Below, in pieces: positions 60,252-64,000 of a stretch of DNA of 64,000 nt (position 1 is the first letter of the stretch; each line of letters opens with the position of its first letter). Under the pieces are notes generated by a model that had not been told where the DNA came from, made no database searches, and worked only from the letters and a program-made list of their open reading frames with translations. Made by a program: the position numbers and the translations under genes. Source of the stretch: Actinocatenispora sp963815125 (GTDB lineage: Bacteria; Actinomycetota; Actinomycetes; Mycobacteriales; Micromonosporaceae); assembly GCA_963815125.1 (NCBI GenBank), contig CAWFFM010000001.1, positions 434,001-498,000 of the forward strand, in the 5' to 3' direction.

Positions 60252-62474
60252 ATGTACACGCTGCTGGACCGCCTCGGGCGGGTGATGCTGCGCCGGCACT
60301 GGTTGGTCGTGGCGGTCGCGCTGGTGACGCTCGTGGTCCTGCTGCTGCTGCGCGCCGCATTCGGTGGGCAGTACGTGAGCGACTACACCGTCCCGGGTAG
60401 CGAGGCGTCCCGCGGCGCGGATCTGCTCACCAGCAGGTTCCCGCAGCAGAGCGGTACCGCGGGGCAGTTGGTGTTCCACGCCCACCACGGGACTGTCGCC
60501 GACCAGCGGGACGCGGTGGACCGGTCGGTCACCAACTTCGGCCAGCTGCCGCATGTGGTGCGTGCCGTCAGCCCGTACGGTCAGCAGAACTCGACGCAGG
60601 TCTCCGGCGACGGTAGTACCGCCTACGCTTCGGTGGCCTTCGATGTGGTACCGGCGTCCCTGGACAGCAACTACCTGCACCGGATGGACACCGCGGTGCA
60701 GCCGGCCCGGGCAGCGGGCCTCCAGGTCGAGTACGGCGCGGGTGCCGGAGATGTGGCCACCCAGACCCACGACCTGAAGTCCGAGGTACTCGGGCTGACG
60801 TGCGCGCTGCTGCTGCTCCTGCTGATGTTCGGGACGCTGTTCGCCGCCGCGGTACCGCTGCTGTCCGCTGTGCTCAGCGTCGGTGCCGGACTGTCGCTGG
60901 TCGGTCTGCTCGCGGCGGTGACCACCATCCCGGGTGCCGGATCGACGGTGGCGACTCTGCTGGGACTCGGCGTCGCGGTGGACTACGGCCTGTTCATGGT
61001 GGCGCGGCACCGTGAACAGTTGGACGGCGGCGCCACGCTGGCCGCCTCGGTCGGGCGTACCGCGGCAACCTCCGGCGCGGCCGTGGTGGTGGCCGGTACG
61101 ACCGTGGTGATCGCCATCCTCGGTCTGTACGTGTCCGGGGTCCCGTTCGTCGGGGCACTGGGCGCCGCATCGGCGATCGTGGTCACGGTGACGATGCTGG
61201 CCGCGCTGACCGTGATCCCCGCCCTGCTGGGCATCGCCGGTCACCGGGTACGCCGGAGATCGGCCCGGACCGGGCCGGTCGACGCGAGTGCCGCGCCGCC
61301 CCGGCCGGAGGTTCCGATGCCGGACCGGGTGCCAGGGCCGGACCGGCACGAACGCTCTCTGTTCGCGCGCTGGGGCCGGCGGGTCAGCGACCGGCCCTGG
61401 CCGTGGGCGGTGGCCAGCGTACTGATCCTGGTACTGCTCGCGCTCCCGCTGTTGTCGCTGCGACTCGGCCAACTCGACGCCAGCAGCGATCCCACCTCGC
61501 AGTCCAGCCGGCGGGCCTACGATGAGCTGTCGGCCGCTTTCGGGCCCGGTATCAACGCTCCCCTGGCAGTGGTCGCGGCGCTACCGGACGCATCCTCGTC
61601 GAGTGATCAGAAGGCTGGCGTTCAGAAGGATCTGGACAGCCTGCACGACAACCTGAAGGCAACCTCCGGCGTGGCGTCGGTGTCCCAGGCGGCGGTGAAC
61701 CAGGCCGGCGACACCGCGGTACTCACGGTGATCCCGACCACCTCGCCGCAGGACGCCGCCACCACCGGGCTGGTCGACCGGCTACGTACCGACGTGCTGC
61801 CCGACTCGACGCTGACCACCTACCTGACCGGTACCACGGCCGGTTCGGTGGACTTCACCGAACGGATCGCGCAACGGATGCCGTGGTTGATCGGAGCGGT
61901 GGTACTGCTGTCCTTCATCCTGCTGACCGTGGCGTTCCGGTCCCTGGTGATCGCCACCAAGGCCGCGGTACTCAACATCCTTTCGGTTGGAGCGTCCTAC
62001 GGGGTGGTCGTTGCGGTCTTCCAGTGGCAGTGGGGTTCCGGGCTGGTCGGCATCCACGAGTCGCTGCCGATACCTGCCTTCGTACCGATGTTGATGTTCG
62101 CCATCGTGTTCGGTCTGTCCATGGACTACGAGGTCTTCCTGCTCTCCAGGGTGCGTGAGGCATATCTGGACACCGCGGATGCCCGGCGCAGCGTCGCGAT
62201 CGGCATCGGTGGTACGGCCCGGGTCATCACCACCGCCGCCGCCATCATGGTGGTGGTGTTCCTGAGCTTCGTACTGGACAGCGACCCGGCGATCAAGATG
62301 CTGGCCGTAGGCATGGCGGTCGCGGTTCTCCTCGATGCAAGCGTGGTGCGGATGGTCCTGGTGCCGGCGGTGATGTCGTTGCTGGGCAGGCATGCCTGGT
62401 GGTTGCCGGGGTGGCTGGGGCGAGCCGTGCCGCGCCTGGAACTGGAGGGCCCGCACCGATCCCCGACAGCGTGA
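60252..62474 (+). CDS. MMPL-type RND transporter
   Basis: The 740-residue protein has about 12 membrane helices in two halves. Each half has a first helix, a large extracellular loop and a helix bundle. The proton-relay Asp-Tyr pairs are in LLGLGVAVDYGLFMVARHREQL and VFGLSMDYEVFLLSRVREAYL. It belongs to the MMPL family that exports lipids or drugs in actinobacteria. The family often sits beside TetR regulators, but none is here. The ATG at 60252 begins MYTLLDRLGRVMLRRHW. The substrate is unknown. Confidence 0.92.
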   Translation: MYTLLDRLGRVMLRRHWLVVAVALVTLVVLLLLRAAFGGQYVSDYTVPGSEASRGADLLTSRFPQQSGTAGQLVFHAHHGTVADQRDAVDRSVTNFGQLPHVVRAVSPYGQQNSTQVSGDGSTAYASVAFDVVPASLDSNYLHRMDTAVQPARAAGLQVEYGAGAGDVATQTHDLKSEVLGLTCALLLLLLMFGTLFAAAVPLLSAVLSVGAGLSLVGLLAAVTTIPGAGSTVATLLGLGVAVDYGLFMVARHREQLDGGATLAASVGRTAATSGAAVVVAGTTVVIAILGLYVSGVPFVGALGAASAIVVTVTMLAALTVIPALLGIAGHRVRRRSARTGPVDASAAPPRPEVPMPDRVPGPDRHERSLFARWGRRVSDRPWPWAVASVLILVLLALPLLSLRLGQLDASSDPTSQSSRRAYDELSAAFGPGINAPLAVVAALPDASSSSDQKAGVQKDLDSLHDNLKATSGVASVSQAAVNQAGDTAVLTVIPTTSPQDAATTGLVDRLRTDVLPDSTLTTYLTGTTAGSVDFTERIAQRMPWLIGAVVLLSFILLTVAFRSLVIATKAAVLNILSVGASYGVVVAVFQWQWGSGLVGIHESLPIPAFVPMLMFAIVFGLSMDYEVFLLSRVREAYLDTADARRSVAIGIGGTARVITTAAAIMVVVFLSFVLDSDPAIKMLAVGMAVAVLLDASVVRMVLVPAVMSLLGRHAWWLPGWLGRAVPRLELEGPHRSPTA

Positions 62475-62708
62475 ACGATGTCCTGTCCGGCCCCCAGGGA
62501 ACGGTCTGGGCCAGGATGGGTACCGGATCGGCTGTTCGCACCACATCGGGTCACCCGACCGGCTATCGTTCGGGCTGCAGCGGTTGCCGTCGCCTTGACC
62601 GGGAAGAGCCGGTGGGGTGCCCTGCATCGGGCGCTGGTTCCACCGTGTCGCGGGCCCACTTCGCCGAGCTGCCAGGCCCGCAGGTACATCTTTCCCCGGG
62701 GAGCACAC

Positions 62709-63200
62709 ATGGGTGGCCGTTATGTCTTTCAGGGCGGTAAACCGAGTATCGCCGATCGCGCCGTGGTGTTCGATTCTGCGGAGATCAGTGGTGATGTGGT
62801 GGTGGGCGAGGGGTGCGTGATCGGCGCCCGGGTCCACATCATCGGTGACCCGCACGGCCAGGTGCGCATCGGCGACAATGTACAGATCTTGCCGAACGCC
62901 GTTCTGCATCTGTTACCGGACAGAGAACTCGTTATCTCCGACGATGTGACGATCGGTTCAGGTTCGATGCTCCGAGGCTGCCGTATCGGTGCCGGGTCGG
63001 TCGTCGAGGCCGGCACGATCGTCTGTGAGGGCAGCCGTATCGGTGCCGGATCACTGATCCTGATGGGATCCTGTCTCGTCCGGGACAGCGAATTCGGTCC
63101 ACTCTCGGTGCTGGACGGTATCCCCGCAGCGGTGACCGACACTCTGTTGGAACGCCCGGCGCGGCCGTCCTGGGCGTTCAATGCGGGTGCCCTGAACTGA
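62709..63200 (+). CDS. Left-handed beta-helix (hexapeptide repeat) protein
   Basis: The protein has 163 residues. Hexapeptide repeats (DSAEISGDVVVGEGCVIGARVHII, VRIGDNVQILPNAVLHL, VTIGSGSMLRGCRIGAGSVVEAG, SRIGAGSLILMGS) run through most of it. The fold is that of gamma-carbonic anhydrase-like and PaaY-like proteins. The first beta-helix shows GDPHGQVRIGDN. The classical zinc-binding His set of gamma-carbonic anhydrases is not clearly complete, so activity as a carbonic anhydrase is uncertain. An acyltransferase-like or thioesterase-helper role is also possible. Confidence 0.75.
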   Translation: MGGRYVFQGGKPSIADRAVVFDSAEISGDVVVGEGCVIGARVHIIGDPHGQVRIGDNVQILPNAVLHLLPDRELVISDDVTIGSGSMLRGCRIGAGSVVEAGTIVCEGSRIGAGSLILMGSCLVRDSEFGPLSVLDGIPAAVTDTLLERPARPSWAFNAGALN

Positions 63201-63446
63201 TCCGACCGCGGCCGGGCGCTCATCCGGGTAATGGTTCTCACCATCCAGATAGGACACAGTGCGGGTGGTTCCGTTGCCGTGCCCGCGCGGTGCGGTGAGC
63301 GTCGCAGTGTCGGTTGAGGACGGTCATTAGCCCGAGGACAACGCCGGATACTGGGTATTCTTCGCTGTCCTGTTTGGTCAGTGCCACGATGGCATGCATA
63401 CTTACCAGTTGAGAAGGCGTATGCCAACGACGAACCAGGAGTTGTG

Positions 63447-64000
63447 GTGAACAAGGCAGAGCTGATCGAGGCGCTGACCGTACGGCTCGGCGACCGGAAG
63501 ACCGCCACCACCGCGTTGGAGGCGCTGCTGGAGGAGATCCAGCGGACCGTGTCGAAGGGCGGGAAGATCTCGCTGGCCGGGTTCGGGGTGTTCGAGAAGC
63601 GGCCCCGTGCTGCGCGTACGGCCCGTAACCCGCGTACGGGTGAGGCTGTGAAGGTGAAGAAGACCTCGGTGCCGGCGTTCCGTCCGGGTCAGGGCTTCAA
63701 GGACGTGGTGACGGGTAAGAAGAAGATCGCTGCGGTGAAGAAGACCACGGCGAAGAAGGCTCCGGCGAAGGCGGCGACGGCTGCGGCGGGGACGAAGAAG
63801 GCCGCTGCGGCGAAGAAGACGACCGCGAAGAAGGCTGCGACCACGAAGAAGGCGGCTGCGGCGAAGACGGTGAAGAAGACCGCGACGAAGGCGGCGAAGG
63901 CGACCGGGGCGAAGAAGACCGCGGCGAAGTCGACGGCGAAGCGGGCGCCGGCCCGTAAGACCGCGACGAAGTCGGCGGCCAAGCGCGCCCCTCGCAAGCG
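63447..64000 (+). CDS. hupB: HU DNA-binding protein with Lys/Ala-rich tail, 3' end cut
   Basis: The 184 visible codons begin VNKAELIEALTVRLGDRKTA at GTG 63447. The first 90 residues are a complete HU domain with the DNA-binding arm (SLAGFGVFEKRPRAARTARNPRTG ... VPAFRPGQGFKDVV). After it comes a tail of at least 90 residues of KK/AK repeats (TKKAAAAKKTTAKKAA) that continues beyond the window. This architecture is the HupB/HLP type of actinobacteria, in which the tail compacts DNA and may be modified by acetylation. It is one of two strongly basic nucleoid proteins in the window, with the H1-like protein at 28912. Confidence 0.92.
   Translation, partial: MNKAELIEALTVRLGDRKTATTALEALLEEIQRTVSKGGKISLAGFGVFEKRPRAARTARNPRTGEAVKVKKTSVPAFRPGQGFKDVVTGKKKIAAVKKTTAKKAPAKAATAAAGTKKAAAAKKTTAKKAATTKKAAAAKTVKKTATKAAKATGAKKTAAKSTAKRAPARKTATKSAAKRAPRK

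Noticed and set aside
63689..63997. Minus-strand Phe/Val/Ala-rich frame at the window end
   Set aside because: It is the complement of the Lys/Ala tail of HU and would be a meaningless hydrophobic repeat.
1..64000. CRISPR arrays and tRNA genes
   Set aside because: No regularly spaced direct repeats with unique spacers and no tRNA cloverleaf were noticed; the only strong tandem repeats are inside the H1-like gene.

Overview
The window is about 70% GC and carries an actinobacterial gene set: a type A RNase P RNA, the panB-nadE-glnA2-glnE neighbourhood, an F420-linked reductase, an ECF42-type sigma factor, a CvnD-type G-protein relative, and HU with a lysine/alanine tail. The gene style (many GTG starts, GGAGG ribosome sites, XRE regulators with TPR-like tails) fits Micromonosporaceae or a close relative. 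The genus cannot be fixed from the sequence alone.

Layout. 1-5.3 kb: the end of a Nif3-like gene, a C4 zinc-ribbon coiled-coil protein, an MFS pump, a DUF3311/MctP monocarboxylate symporter pair and a TauE/SafE permease. 5.43-5.85 kb: rnpB. 6.06-14.85 kb: a gene graveyard. It holds a frameshifted GAF-LuxR regulator, a multiply frameshifted IS66 transposase, a MazF-like toxin remnant, an ISL3 transposase with many frame changes, an AT-rich (about 32% GC) patch with membrane-protein scraps, and broken nucleotidyltransferase-like, HD, NUDIX and HTH genes. One small exported DUF2690 protein inside it is intact. 15-24.9 kb: a small protein, a methyltransferase, an ECF42 sigma factor, a P-loop kinase with a coupled leader ORF, an XRE regulator divergent from a second copy of the small protein, a serine hydrolase, an ArsR-like repressor/MFS pump operon with twin palindromic operators, a Vgb-like propeller protein and an SDR. 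25-31.9 kb: a frameshifted LPXTG surface protein, malate synthase with a divergent IclR regulator, a 417-residue histone-H1-like protein with an internal 216-bp duplication, an F420:NADP reductase and a frameshifted metal-chelate receptor.

31.9-49 kb is conserved core: panB, nadE, an epimerase, glnA2, a degenerate CvnD-like protein, a cysteine-free HesB-like protein, a WYL regulator, a class I amidotransferase, glnE, a large membrane protein, glcD/glcF-like oxidase subunits and prs. 48.8-64 kb: a NarL-type two-component system, an MHYT sensor, a HypX-like protein, two exported SH3-like proteins divergent from a membrane-anchored HTH protein, an LCP ligase, a universal stress protein divergent from an orphan LarA-type racemase, a lipase, an MMPL transporter, a left-handed beta-helix protein and the start of hupB.

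Functional links. GlnA2, the amidotransferase and GlnE form a nitrogen-assimilation block. Glycolate oxidase-like GlcD/GlcF would make the glyoxylate that malate synthase uses. MctP and the LarA-type enzyme both point to lactate or other short hydroxy/keto acids. Two architectures deserve attention as possible undescribed modules: the small-protein/HTH divergent pairs at 14.5-15.3 and 18.4-20.0 kb, and the exported SH3-like proteins facing a membrane-spanning HTH protein at 54-55.6 kb.
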